Position numbers and translations under genes: made by a program. Shown in pieces: positions 1 to 5,813 of a stretch of DNA of 64,000 nucleotides. The notes beneath the pieces are model-generated. The model saw only the letters and a program-made list of their open reading frames with translations, was not told where the DNA came from and made no database searches. Location: the NCBI RefSeq assembly GCF_012295615.1, contig NZ_CP051183.1, positions 1,701,001 through 1,765,000 of the forward strand. The letters are read 5' to 3'. This DNA is from Bermanella marisrubri (GTDB taxonomy: Bacteria > Pseudomonadota > Gammaproteobacteria > Pseudomonadales > Oceanobacteraceae). How positions within the stretch are numbered: position 1 is the stretch's first letter; each line of letters begins with the position of its first letter.

Positions 1-222
1 CGAGGTGATGATTATTTTACGTGCTCAAAATGCGGCCCGTATAACGGAAAAGGCAAAGCGTTTAGGGAATGGATGCAAAGCATTCGATCTGAGGCGGCGG
101 CGCGTGATGTAGCGGCGGAAAAAGTTAGCCAGGGTGAAACAAGTGCGCAGGAATACCCGCAAATTGAGCCAAAGCCTGAGCCAGTCGAGGAAAAAACGGG
201 GGATTGGTTAAGTGAATTATAA
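1..222 (+). CDS. C-terminal part of a prophage protein with a zinc-knuckle-like CxxC
   Basis: The frame is open from the first base and stops with TAA at 220-222, giving 73 residues of a protein that begins outside the window. It contains a Cys-Ser-Lys-Cys-Gly motif near the left edge, which could be the second half of a zinc finger or zinc ribbon. A charged, proline- and glutamate-rich tail follows and ends in DWLSEL. It overlaps the start of the next gene by 11 nt, so the two are probably translated together. Its position just before the packaging genes fits a replication or regulatory protein, but no function can be assigned. Confidence 0.6.
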   Translation, partial: RGDDYFTCSKCGPYNGKGKAFREWMQSIRSEAAARDVAAEKVSQGETSAQEYPQIEPKPEPVEEKTGDWLSEL

Positions 223-652
223 CGAGTTGGGCGATACCGCTAAGCTGGTGGAATTGGAGCAGGAGTTAAGCGTAGCGGATGCGGGCGCGGCGATGGGGGC
301 CGCGTCTGAATCGGCGCAAGTGCAAGCGGCGTTGGATGAAAATAACGGTGTGGCGTTTCCATATGATCCCGTATTAGCGCAAACCTTTACCACTTATATT
401 GGTATTGGTTCAGGCATGGCGGCGAAAAGTTGGGGGGATCACTGGCAATTGAAAGAGGATGAGGCCAAGGAATTGAGCGTAGCCACTTGCCAGCTGATCT
501 ACCATTATTTTCCTGATATGGAACCAACAACGCCGTTTTGGAATTTCGCGCTGGTGGCAGGGGCCGCTGTTGGTCCGCGTGTCTTGTTGACGGTGATTAA
601 TAAAAAACAGATGCAAAAAGAGCAGCAACAAAAGCAAGGGGGGGCATGGTGA
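212..652 (+). CDS. prophage protein of unknown function with a C-terminal membrane segment
   Basis: A 146-residue protein starting with GTG at 212 inside the end of the preceding frame. The first 45 residues are acidic and alanine-rich. The middle carries an aromatic, charged stretch, and residues about 107-129 are hydrophobic enough for one membrane helix. A Lys/Gln-rich tail follows. It overlaps the packaging ATPase gene by 7 nt, which suggests coupled expression and possibly a joint role in virion assembly or in docking the ATPase to the viral membrane. I do not recognise the family; the membrane-anchor role is inference. Confidence 0.7.
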   Translation: MNYNELGDTAKLVELEQELSVADAGAAMGAASESAQVQAALDENNGVAFPYDPVLAQTFTTYIGIGSGMAAKSWGDHWQLKEDEAKELSVATCQLIYHYFPDMEPTTPFWNFALVAGAAVGPRVLLTVINKKQMQKEQQQKQGGAW

Positions 653-1275
653 GCAATCCGAGAATCAATGAAGCGGCTGAAAAGGATATCCGTGGGTATT
701 TTGGGTCGAGTGGTAGTGGTAAAACGCATCATATCAAGCAGGATATTGCAGGGGAAAAGCGGGTTTTGGTGTTCGATCCAGAGGGGTCTTTTACGGCGGT
801 CGATGGTTTTAAGGTCGTGGAAAGTCGCGCCGAATTTTTAGAGATTGCCAAAAATACGGGGCCAGTAAAGCTATGCTTTGCGGCGGGTGGTCAAGCCAAT
901 TTTAATTGGTTTTGCGATGTGGTTTTTGCGCTAGCCGATGCGCGGCGGCCTTGTGTGATGGTTGTCGATGAGTTGGGCGGCGTAACGGGTGCCGGAAAAG
1001 CCAAAGGCGCTTGGTATGATCTCGTAAGCCGTGGCCGTAAGTATGGCGTAAAAATTCGCGCCGGTGCCCAGCGTCCGAGCGAGATAGATAAAACGCTCAT
1101 TGGAAACAAAAACGGGCTTTTCATAGGCTACTTAGAACGTATGGGGGATATTGAATATATCCATAAAGAAACGGGGATACCCATAGATACGCTCAAAAGC
1201 CTACGGGGGAAACCGCATTACGATTGCATAAAGTTTGCGGGGCGGGATCGCTGGAAGTTAGAAAAAGGGGCTTAA
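646..1275 (+). CDS. FtsK/HerA-type viral genome-packaging ATPase (PM2 P9-like)
   Basis: A 209-residue P-loop ATPase expected to power DNA translocation into a preformed, membrane-lined capsid. Walker A is GSSGSGKT at residues 20-27. Walker B is a hydrophobic run ending in Asp108-Glu109. A sensor-like Gln142 sits in the GAQRP context, where tailless-virus packaging ATPases (PRD1 P9, PM2 P9, STIV B204) carry their conserved Gln. The length matches these single-domain ATPases and is far shorter than terminases or cellular FtsK. The ATG at 646 follows a strong purine-rich ribosome site (AAGCAAGGGGGG); GTG at 649 is possible. A terminator-like hairpin follows directly and separates it from the capsid genes. 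Confidence 0.88.
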   Translation: MVSNPRINEAAEKDIRGYFGSSGSGKTHHIKQDIAGEKRVLVFDPEGSFTAVDGFKVVESRAEFLEIAKNTGPVKLCFAAGGQANFNWFCDVVFALADARRPCVMVVDELGGVTGAGKAKGAWYDLVSRGRKYGVKIRAGAQRPSEIDKTLIGNKNGLFIGYLERMGDIEYIHKETGIPIDTLKSLRGKPHYDCIKFAGRDRWKLEKGA

Positions 1276-1289
1276 AGCCCTTTTTTTAT
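1263..1289 (+). terminator. rho-independent terminator after the packaging ATPase
   Basis: A GGGCTT/AAGCCC-type hairpin is followed by seven T residues. It overlaps the stop codon region of the ATPase gene, so transcription of the upstream unit may be attenuated here and the capsid genes may have their own promoter. Confidence 0.7.
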
Positions 1290-1308
1290 GCCTGAAAATC
1301 GGCTTTTT

Positions 1309-1328
1309 CCGTATGTATGTACGTACGG
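1309..1328. promoter_or_regulatory. near-palindrome upstream of the capsid gene block
   Basis: Eight-base arms CCGTATGT and ACGTACGG surround a 4-nt spacer and pair completely if one G-T wobble is allowed. It lies in the 138-bp gap between the ATPase terminator and the first capsid-block gene, where a late promoter or operator would be expected. No convincing -35/-10 pair can be picked next to it, so the regulatory role is a guess from position. Confidence 0.35.
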
Positions 1329-1413
1329 GGGTTAGGCTTTTCAATGTGAAAAAACCGCGCTTTGATAATTGCACTAGCAGTAAAACTAATTCAATTACGC
1401 AAAGGGCGAAAAC

Positions 1414-1536
1414 ATGAAAATGAATAAATCAACGTTGAAAGTAATCGGTATTTCTGCGGCAGTGGCTGCGGGTGTACTGTACCTATACAACACAAATGAC
1501 ACTGTAAACGATGCGCTAGGCGGCGGCTGGTTCTAA
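1414..1536 (+). CDS. 40-residue single-span membrane protein of the virion
   Basis: ATG at 1414 follows AAAGGG and opens a 40-codon gene ending with TAA at 1534-1536. After a short Lys-rich N-terminus, residues about 8-24 (VIGISAAVAAGVLYLY) form one membrane helix, followed by a short polar tail ending in GGGWF. It lies 50 nt before the capsid gene. PM2-type virions carry many tiny integral membrane proteins that bind the inner face of the capsid, and this is a good candidate for one. The coding potential rests on its start site, lack of overlap and membrane signature. Confidence 0.65.
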   Translation: MKMNKSTLKVIGISAAVAAGVLYLYNTNDTVNDALGGGWF

Positions 1537-1586
1537 TCCAGTTCGTTAAATCGTTTTTTAAATTCATAAGAAAATAAGGTGTCAAA

Positions 1587-2417
1587 ATGTCAGCTTTAAA
1601 TTTAAAGCTTAATAGCTTTTCAGGTGTGGGCGCTGGCCAAACCGCGTCTTTGGTAGTGGCAAACGGCCCGTTCTACCAAGATATTTATCTAAAATTTTCG
1701 GGTTCTATCGCAGAACTTGAAGCGGTAACGGTGAAACTCAATACCGTTGAGTTGTTTACGTTGTCGGGTACACAAATTCGCATGATTGATAGCTATTATG
1801 GCAACACTACTACGGCGGGTTATTACCGTTTGCCGTTGTCTTGTGCTCATGTGAAGGACTTGGAGCGTCGAGTACAAACGGGTTTACCTACGTTTAACGG
1901 TGACAATCTTGTGATCGAGGTAAAAATTGCGGCGGGTGCAACGGCTCCGACTTTGGAAGCGTTTGCAGAGGTTCGCAATAATCCGATGTCGCGTCCTTTC
2001 GTGCGTCGAATTTTGCCATTTACGATCCCGGCGGCGGGTGCGGGTGAATCTCAATTTACCAGCTTTACCAAAGGCCCGCGCATCATGGCGGCGCACTTCA
2101 AAAAGGCCGATATGGATAATTTGGTCGTTGAACGTGACAAACAAACATTGTTTGAAATGGATAAAGCGGCCAATAACATGGTTTTAAAGGACTGTGACCG
2201 TATGCCGCAAAGTGATTATTTCCATTTTGATCCAACTCGCCACGATCAGCCAATTAAAGAAGCGATGGTGACGGGTACGGCTCAAGATTTGGCCTTTAAG
2301 GTAAACGTGGGCAGTGCCGGAAATATCCCAGTATTGTTTGACGTGCTGGATGCTGATCCGCGTTTAGTAGTCGCACCGCAAACACCAGCAGCGAAAACGC
2401 GCCGCCGTAAAGCATAA
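1587..2417 (+). CDS. major capsid protein, double jelly-roll, PM2 P2-like
   Basis: A 276-residue protein, close to the 269 residues of PM2 P2. Sequence features I recall from PM2 P2 recur in the same order. These are an N-terminal LNLxLNS start with a GAG turn, a YxxIxLxxSG strand, a central acidic IEVKI-type strand followed by an alanine-rich turn, and in the second half a RI(M/A)AxHxK motif followed by strands and a LxKADN-like helix (here residues near 190-200). Each half is strand-rich, as expected for two stacked jelly rolls. The last ten residues are basic (TRRRKA), perhaps facing the membrane or the DNA. The start ATG follows AAGGTG. This gene is the strongest evidence for the type of virus. 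Confidence 0.87.
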   Translation: MSALNLKLNSFSGVGAGQTASLVVANGPFYQDIYLKFSGSIAELEAVTVKLNTVELFTLSGTQIRMIDSYYGNTTTAGYYRLPLSCAHVKDLERRVQTGLPTFNGDNLVIEVKIAAGATAPTLEAFAEVRNNPMSRPFVRRILPFTIPAAGAGESQFTSFTKGPRIMAAHFKKADMDNLVVERDKQTLFEMDKAANNMVLKDCDRMPQSDYFHFDPTRHDQPIKEAMVTGTAQDLAFKVNVGSAGNIPVLFDVLDADPRLVVAPQTPAAKTRRRKA

Positions 2418-2427
2418 GGGGGCTTTT

Positions 2428-2736
2428 ATGTCTTGGTGGGATGATGCCACCAGTACCGTGTCGGACTGGTGGGAAGACGAAGGCAAGAGCAAGGCAACGG
2501 GCGAAGTGTACGACGGTTTGGGGTCGGTGTTTGATGATGCCACAGATAGTGTTTCTGAGTGGTTTGGATTCGATGAAGAGGAAAAAACCAAGCAGGACGC
2601 GGCGGCGATTCCGAACACTAATCAGCAAGTTGTTGAAAATGCTCCCGTTCCAAGTGGCGCAAAAAAAGGGTTTAACTGGACGGCAATTAGTGCCGTTGTC
2701 GGTGGTCTTGGTTTAGCGGCGAAGCTTTTGGGGTAA
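2428..2736 (+). CDS. prophage virion membrane protein, acidic with C-terminal anchor
   Basis: A 102-residue protein preceded by a strong TAAGGGGG ribosome site 10 nt after the capsid gene. The N-terminal 60 residues hold two similar Trp/Asp-rich amphipathic segments (DDAT-x-x-VSDWW and DDATDSVSEWF), which read as an internal repeat. A Gln/Asn/Pro-rich linker follows, and residues about 84-102 form a hydrophobic helix at the extreme C-terminus. This tail-anchored layout suits a protein sitting in the internal membrane and contacting the capsid shell. No family recognised. Confidence 0.75.
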   Translation: MSWWDDATSTVSDWWEDEGKSKATGEVYDGLGSVFDDATDSVSEWFGFDEEEKTKQDAAAIPNTNQQVVENAPVPSGAKKGFNWTAISAVVGGLGLAAKLLG

Positions 2737-2738
2737 TT

Positions 2739-2876
2739 ATGCCAGTTCCTTTGATTTGGTTACTTGTCGCGGGTGGTGTTGGTTTTGGTGCTGGTTGGTG
2801 GACTAGCAACAAAGCCACATTGCTATTAATTGGCGCGGCTGGTATCGGCGCGTATGTTTATCTAAACAAAAAATAA
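2739..2876 (+). CDS. 45-residue, two-span membrane protein
   Basis: ATG at 2739 is two bases after the previous stop; TAA is at 2874-2876. The protein is almost wholly hydrophobic, with two short glycine-rich membrane helices (about residues 3-20 and 26-42) separated by WWTSNKA and ending in NKK. It probably belongs to the viral membrane. A lysis (holin-like) role is possible but less likely, because it is embedded among structural genes. Confidence 0.6.
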   Translation: MPVPLIWLLVAGGVGFGAGWWTSNKATLLLIGAAGIGAYVYLNKK

Positions 2877-2886
2877 GGGGGTTGCC

Positions 2887-3075
2887 GTGGGTCCGTTCGA
2901 TATGGGGCAAGGCAATAGCGTTAGTACTAGCAATGCCCAAAATTCAAAAGCAGAACAAAAAGCGGGTATCAGTGGGAATCGAATTATTTTCGGTTCTGAT
3001 GGCGGTTTAGATTTTAAAACCGTTGGCTTGATAGCGGTTACGGGTTTGGCTGCGGTTTGGTTAGTGAGTCGCTGA
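2887..3075 (+). CDS. 62-residue tail-anchored prophage protein
   Basis: The GTG start at 2887 is preceded by AAGGGGGTT. The first 40 residues are polar, rich in Ser, Asn and Gly. The last 20 (VGLIAVTGLAAVWLVSR) form a single membrane helix with a short basic end, the same layout as the proteins encoded before and after it. It ends one base before the next start. A membrane-associated structural protein is inferred from layout and position only. Confidence 0.7.
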   Translation: MGPFDMGQGNSVSTSNAQNSKAEQKAGISGNRIIFGSDGGLDFKTVGLIAVTGLAAVWLVSR

Positions 3076-3076
3076 T

Positions 3077-3589
3077 ATGGGTCTTTTCAGTTCAAGTAAT
3101 AGATCGTCAAACACGACGAACAATAATACTGATAACTCAAGTATTAACTTAAACGCGGGTGGAACGGCCATTGATGGTGACGGTAACGTTGTCAATATAA
3201 CTGACGGCGGCGCGTTCAATTTAGTGGGTTCAGCGTTTGATGATCTCAATGAATCGCTAGCTGATAACTTTGAAAATCTGGTTGAAGGTCAGATTAAAGG
3301 GCTTGGCGATATAACAGACCTGCAAAAAACCACGGCGGAAATAAACGCGGATACGTTTAATAATATCGTGGATCAGCAAAGTAATTTTACGGGCCGCGCC
3401 TTGGATTATTCCGAGATACAAGCGCAGCGCGGAATTGAGGCGGCCATGCAAGCAAATGACGCAATAGCAGAAACCGCGCAAAAAGTGAGCGCGGGTGATG
3501 CGGGTTTAATTTCAGAGAGTATGAATAAAATTGTGATGGGTGCCACTGTGGTGGCGGCGCTCTTTGCAATTTCGCGGATGGTGAATTAA
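3077..3589 (+). CDS. prophage structural protein with Asn-rich head, coiled middle and C-terminal membrane helix
   Basis: A 170-residue protein. Residues 5-30 are a low-complexity Ser/Asn/Thr tract, followed by a glycine- and beta-prone segment (about 25-50). Residues 50-150 are helical and acidic with heptad-like spacing. Residues 151-168 form a membrane helix. The stop codon overlaps the next ATG by one base (TAATG), so translation is coupled to the candidate vertex protein. The architecture (exposed head, stalk, membrane anchor) suggests a protein linking membrane and capsid or vertex. No homologue recognised. Confidence 0.7.
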   Translation: MGLFSSSNRSSNTTNNNTDNSSINLNAGGTAIDGDGNVVNITDGGAFNLVGSAFDDLNESLADNFENLVEGQIKGLGDITDLQKTTAEINADTFNNIVDQQSNFTGRALDYSEIQAQRGIEAAMQANDAIAETAQKVSAGDAGLISESMNKIVMGATVVAALFAISRMVN

Positions 3590-4305
3590 TGCGACAGATT
3601 AAAAACACGATTGGTGCCAAAGAAACGTTGGCCGTGGCGGGTGACGTGGTGAAATTCGTTATACGCGATGCGTCAGCAGGTGTGCAAGTTCGCTCAAGTA
3701 TAGGCGATGTATTCCCCGTTCAACGTGGTGACCGCGTTACGCTCAAAACCAAGTCGGCAGGGTTGCAAATTTATAACCCTAATGATGTGGCCGTTGATAT
3801 TGAATTTATTTTAATGGATGGGATCGGCGCGGAGTATGAATCAAGCGCGGGCGCGGTTGAGGTCACTGGTGGTGTTATTGCGTTGGAAAATGGGGCAGAG
3901 CCGTTTTTTGTCGTGCCTTCCAATCCACCGGGTATTGCACCGCCTCTGAATGTTGAAGTGGTTAGCGTTAAGCGGGAAATTTTAGAGGTTCGATGGTTTA
4001 GTTTGGATGTTGGGGGTTTTGCCAGAACTACGGGGCCGGAAAATTGGCCACCGCGTAAGAAAACAGTGATAACTCACTGTGATCACCCTATTCATTTGTC
4101 AATAGCTAAAAACGTTACAACAAGTAACCCGGACGCGCCGAGTGACAATGGTTATCTGATGCGGGTGGAGCCTGCGGATTGTCCTGTGACGATTGAGGGG
4201 AACGCCGCTTTAGAGGTAGTCAAAGATGGAACAGGGGGGTTAGTCAATGGTTATGAGGTCAATGGTGAGATTTTAATAGAGTCGCCGGGCACAGGGCCTA
4301 CGTAA
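3589..4305 (+). CDS. beta-rich prophage protein, candidate vertex/spike or penton component
   Basis: A 238-residue protein with no membrane segment and high Val, Gly, Thr and Pro content. It reads as a chain of beta strands in at least two blocks: residues 1-80, containing RGDRVTL and an IYNPND turn, and residues 100-230, containing Cys, His and Asp pairs. Tailless membrane viruses put such soluble all-beta proteins at the five-fold vertices for receptor binding (PM2 P1 is the example). It is the only sizeable soluble structural candidate after the capsid gene, hence the proposal. It is shorter than PM2 P1 and I see no direct motif match, so the role is inference. Confidence 0.55.
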   Translation: MRQIKNTIGAKETLAVAGDVVKFVIRDASAGVQVRSSIGDVFPVQRGDRVTLKTKSAGLQIYNPNDVAVDIEFILMDGIGAEYESSAGAVEVTGGVIALENGAEPFFVVPSNPPGIAPPLNVEVVSVKREILEVRWFSLDVGGFARTTGPENWPPRKKTVITHCDHPIHLSIAKNVTTSNPDAPSDNGYLMRVEPADCPVTIEGNAALEVVKDGTGGLVNGYEVNGEILIESPGTGPT

Positions 4306-4319
4306 GCTAGGGTTGTTAA

Positions 4320-4796
4320 ATGAAATGGTGGTTAGCTGGTTTAGGGGTGTTGGGCTTTATGGCTTATAAATTCAAGCCTGTGGCGTTGGTGCGCGGGGTT
4401 CGCAATAACAATCCCGGTAATATTCGTTCAACGGTTAGCGATTATTGGGAAGGTCAAATTGGCACCGATGGCAGCTTTGCTATCTTTGAAAGTCCTGAAT
4501 TCGGGATACGCGCCATGGGTCGCACGTTGATGAATTACGATCGTCTTTATGGTTTGAATACCGTTAGTGAAATTATCAGTCGATGGGCACCGAGTAACGA
4601 AAACAACACAGAGGCCTATATTGACGCGGTGGCCGATGAGTTGGGCGTGTTTACGTTCTGGCCGTTGGATTTAAACGACGCGGATCGCTTAACCCAGTTG
4701 ATCAAAGCCATTATTAAACATGAAAACGGAATACAGCCTTATAGTGATGATCTCATTGCGCGGGGCGTTCGATTAGCGGGGGAGTCTTTCGCATGA
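4320..4796 (+). CDS. membrane-anchored peptidoglycan hydrolase of the virion
   Basis: A 158-residue protein. Residues 1-20 form an N-terminal membrane anchor with a KFKP border. Next comes the RGVRNNNPGNIR motif (about residues 24-35), typical of small phage muramidase/transglycosylase-like proteins, in which a Glu later in the sequence acts in catalysis. The rest is helical with lysozyme-fold character (FGIRAMGRTLMNYDR, then ISRWAPxxENNT). It probably cuts the cell wall during DNA entry, release or both. The gene overlaps the next by 4 nt, heading a short cassette of tiny membrane proteins that could complete lysis. Confidence 0.75.
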   Translation: MKWWLAGLGVLGFMAYKFKPVALVRGVRNNNPGNIRSTVSDYWEGQIGTDGSFAIFESPEFGIRAMGRTLMNYDRLYGLNTVSEIISRWAPSNENNTEAYIDAVADELGVFTFWPLDLNDADRLTQLIKAIIKHENGIQPYSDDLIARGVRLAGESFA

Positions 4797-4945
4797 AGAA
4801 AAAAATTATTGCAATCGGTGTTGCTGCGGTGGTCACGATTGGCGGCTTAGCCTTAGGCATTAAGTTGCCAGAAAGTGCCAGCGTAATTATTGGCGAAACG
4901 GCGGCGGAATTTATCACGGCGGGCGATGAAAAAGAGGCCGAGTGA
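4793..4945 (+). CDS. 50-residue membrane or signal-peptide protein next to the hydrolase
   Basis: The ATG at 4793 sits inside the hydrolase stop (ATGA overlap). The product begins MKKK, has a hydrophobic stretch at about residues 5-23, and ends in an acidic tail (GDEKEAE). It could be a single-span holin or antiholin-like protein, or a virion membrane protein. The overlap with both neighbours supports real translation. Confidence 0.6.
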   Translation: MKKKIIAIGVAAVVTIGGLALGIKLPESASVIIGETAAEFITAGDEKEAE

Positions 4946-5070
4946 TGGAGTTCGAATTCTTTAAACTGATAGCGGCAACGGGGGACGTTGCAACGGCGGT
5001 GATCGCGTTGGCTATTTGGCGGCTAGATCGTCGTGTTTTTGCTTTAGAAATTAAAGCGAATCAGCCATGA
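4945..5070 (+). CDS. 41-residue membrane protein, last gene of the prophage
   Basis: TGATG overlap: the ATG at 4945 shares its A with the previous stop. Residues about 6-24 (FKLIAATGDVATAVIALAIW) form one membrane helix, followed by a basic RLDRR border and a short polar end. It sits last before the attachment site, after the hydrolase, where lysis accessory genes are often found. Function unproven. Confidence 0.55.
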   Translation: MEFEFFKLIAATGDVATAVIALAIWRLDRRVFALEIKANQP

Positions 5071-5175
5071 ATTTCGCGGGATCGTCGCGCATTTTATCGG
5101 GTTTTTGTGGTTTTCAATGGGGTTTAAACCCAGTATTTATGGGCTATTAGGGCGCATTGGGGTGTATCGAAAGGG

Positions 5176-5231
5176 GTTTAAAATCCCTCGATCGTAAGAT
5201 CGTGCCAGTTCGAGTCTGGCTCCGGGCACCA
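5176..5231 (+). other. prophage attachment site: 3' fragment of tRNA-Leu(UAA)
   Basis: The fragment reads through the 3' half of a leucine tRNA: anticodon loop TTTAAAA followed by ATCCC of the anticodon stem, a long variable-arm hairpin (CGATC-GTAA-GATCG), a T-arm GCCAG-TTCGAGT-CTGGC, the acceptor strand TCCGGGC and ACCA. The long variable arm and the TAA anticodon context identify tRNA-Leu(UAA). The 5' half (acceptor strand, D-arm) is missing upstream, so this is not a functional gene but the duplicated core left by integration into the 3' end of the tRNA. The intact gene should lie at the other end of the prophage, outside the window. Confidence 0.82.
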
Positions 5232-5246
5232 TTTCACATTTCAAAG

Positions 5247-5813
5247 TCACTTTATCTGTGACACCTTCAGTTTATCCAAGCCAATATTAAGACCTGTGTT
5301 AATCCACTGATTAAACGGTGTTTCAAGGTTGTAGTGATAGGCGATCTGTTCCTGATCATTAATTTCTGTAATGCTTAAAATAGCGCTGTTTGCTGATAAA
5401 GGTCTGATACGCATCGATATTCTTGTTTTGCCAGTTTGAATGATGCTGGGTTCGTTCTCCATAAGAATAATAGAGTCTGGTAGGGTGCTGGTGCTATATC
5501 GCTTTATATTGTCGGGTGTAATGTGAAGGCGGTAAGACACTGGTCCCTTATCAAGTTTCTTTAACAGATGTACCAGTTCCTGTTGGTTGTCTGATGGATC
5601 ATAAAAAATGATCTGATTTCCACTAATGCTATAGCTGTCGGGGTCATCTATGTGGCGCTCCAGAATATGCGCAAGGCTCTGTGCGCTTCTGTGCTGAAGT
5701 GTGACGATGTCAGTTGTAGGTTGACTGCAGGCGCTGACCAGAAGAGCAGTAAGCAAGGGGATTAAATGGAGAGTCGCCTTGCATCGAGTGGCGCAGATGC
5801 GCTTTGCCACCAT
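5247..5813 (-). CDS. lipoprotein with a secretin N-domain-like region
   Basis: The start chosen is ATG at 5813, because it gives a clean lipoprotein signal: basic N-terminus, hydrophobic core, lipobox LVSAC with Cys29. A longer frame from 5843 also exists. The mature part starts with a VTLQHRSAQSLAHIL-type helix followed by SGNQIIFYD and a LVHLLKKLD helix. This is the beta-alpha pattern of the N1/NolW-type repeat of secretins, where two such elements flank a strand. The rest is beta-rich. It may be a periplasmic partner of an outer-membrane machine, but it is a single domain without the secretin barrel. The gene overlaps the end of the upstream GNAT gene by 52 nt and would be co-transcribed with it. 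Confidence 0.7.
   Translation of the reverse strand: MVAKRICATRCKATLHLIPLLTALLVSACSQPTTDIVTLQHRSAQSLAHILERHIDDPDSYSISGNQIIFYDPSDNQQELVHLLKKLDKGPVSYRLHITPDNIKRYSTSTLPDSIILMENEPSIIQTGKTRISMRIRPLSANSAILSITEINDQEQIAYHYNLETPFNQWINTGLNIGLDKLKVSQIK

Larger units (their letters stand above)
1..5231 (+). mobile_element. PM2-like (corticovirus-type) tailless prophage, right-hand (late) part
   Basis: All genes here read on the plus strand, are tightly packed or overlapping, and are mostly short with membrane segments, unlike the chromosome that follows. Two virion hallmarks are visible: a genome-packaging P-loop ATPase (646-1275) and a capsid protein resembling PM2 P2 (1587-2417). A membrane-anchored peptidoglycan hydrolase lies near the right end. 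The element stops at a 3' fragment of tRNA-Leu(UAA), a common attachment site. Integrase, replication genes and the left attachment site are not in the window, so total length and completeness cannot be judged. Assignment to the PM2-related tailless viruses (Corticoviridae/Autolykiviridae sphere) rests on gene content and remembered family features, not on a search. Confidence 0.85.

Noticed and set aside
5161-5231. Intact tRNA gene
   Set aside because: Only the anticodon loop onward is present; no matching 5' acceptor strand GCCCGGA or D-arm precedes it, so it is an attachment-site fragment.
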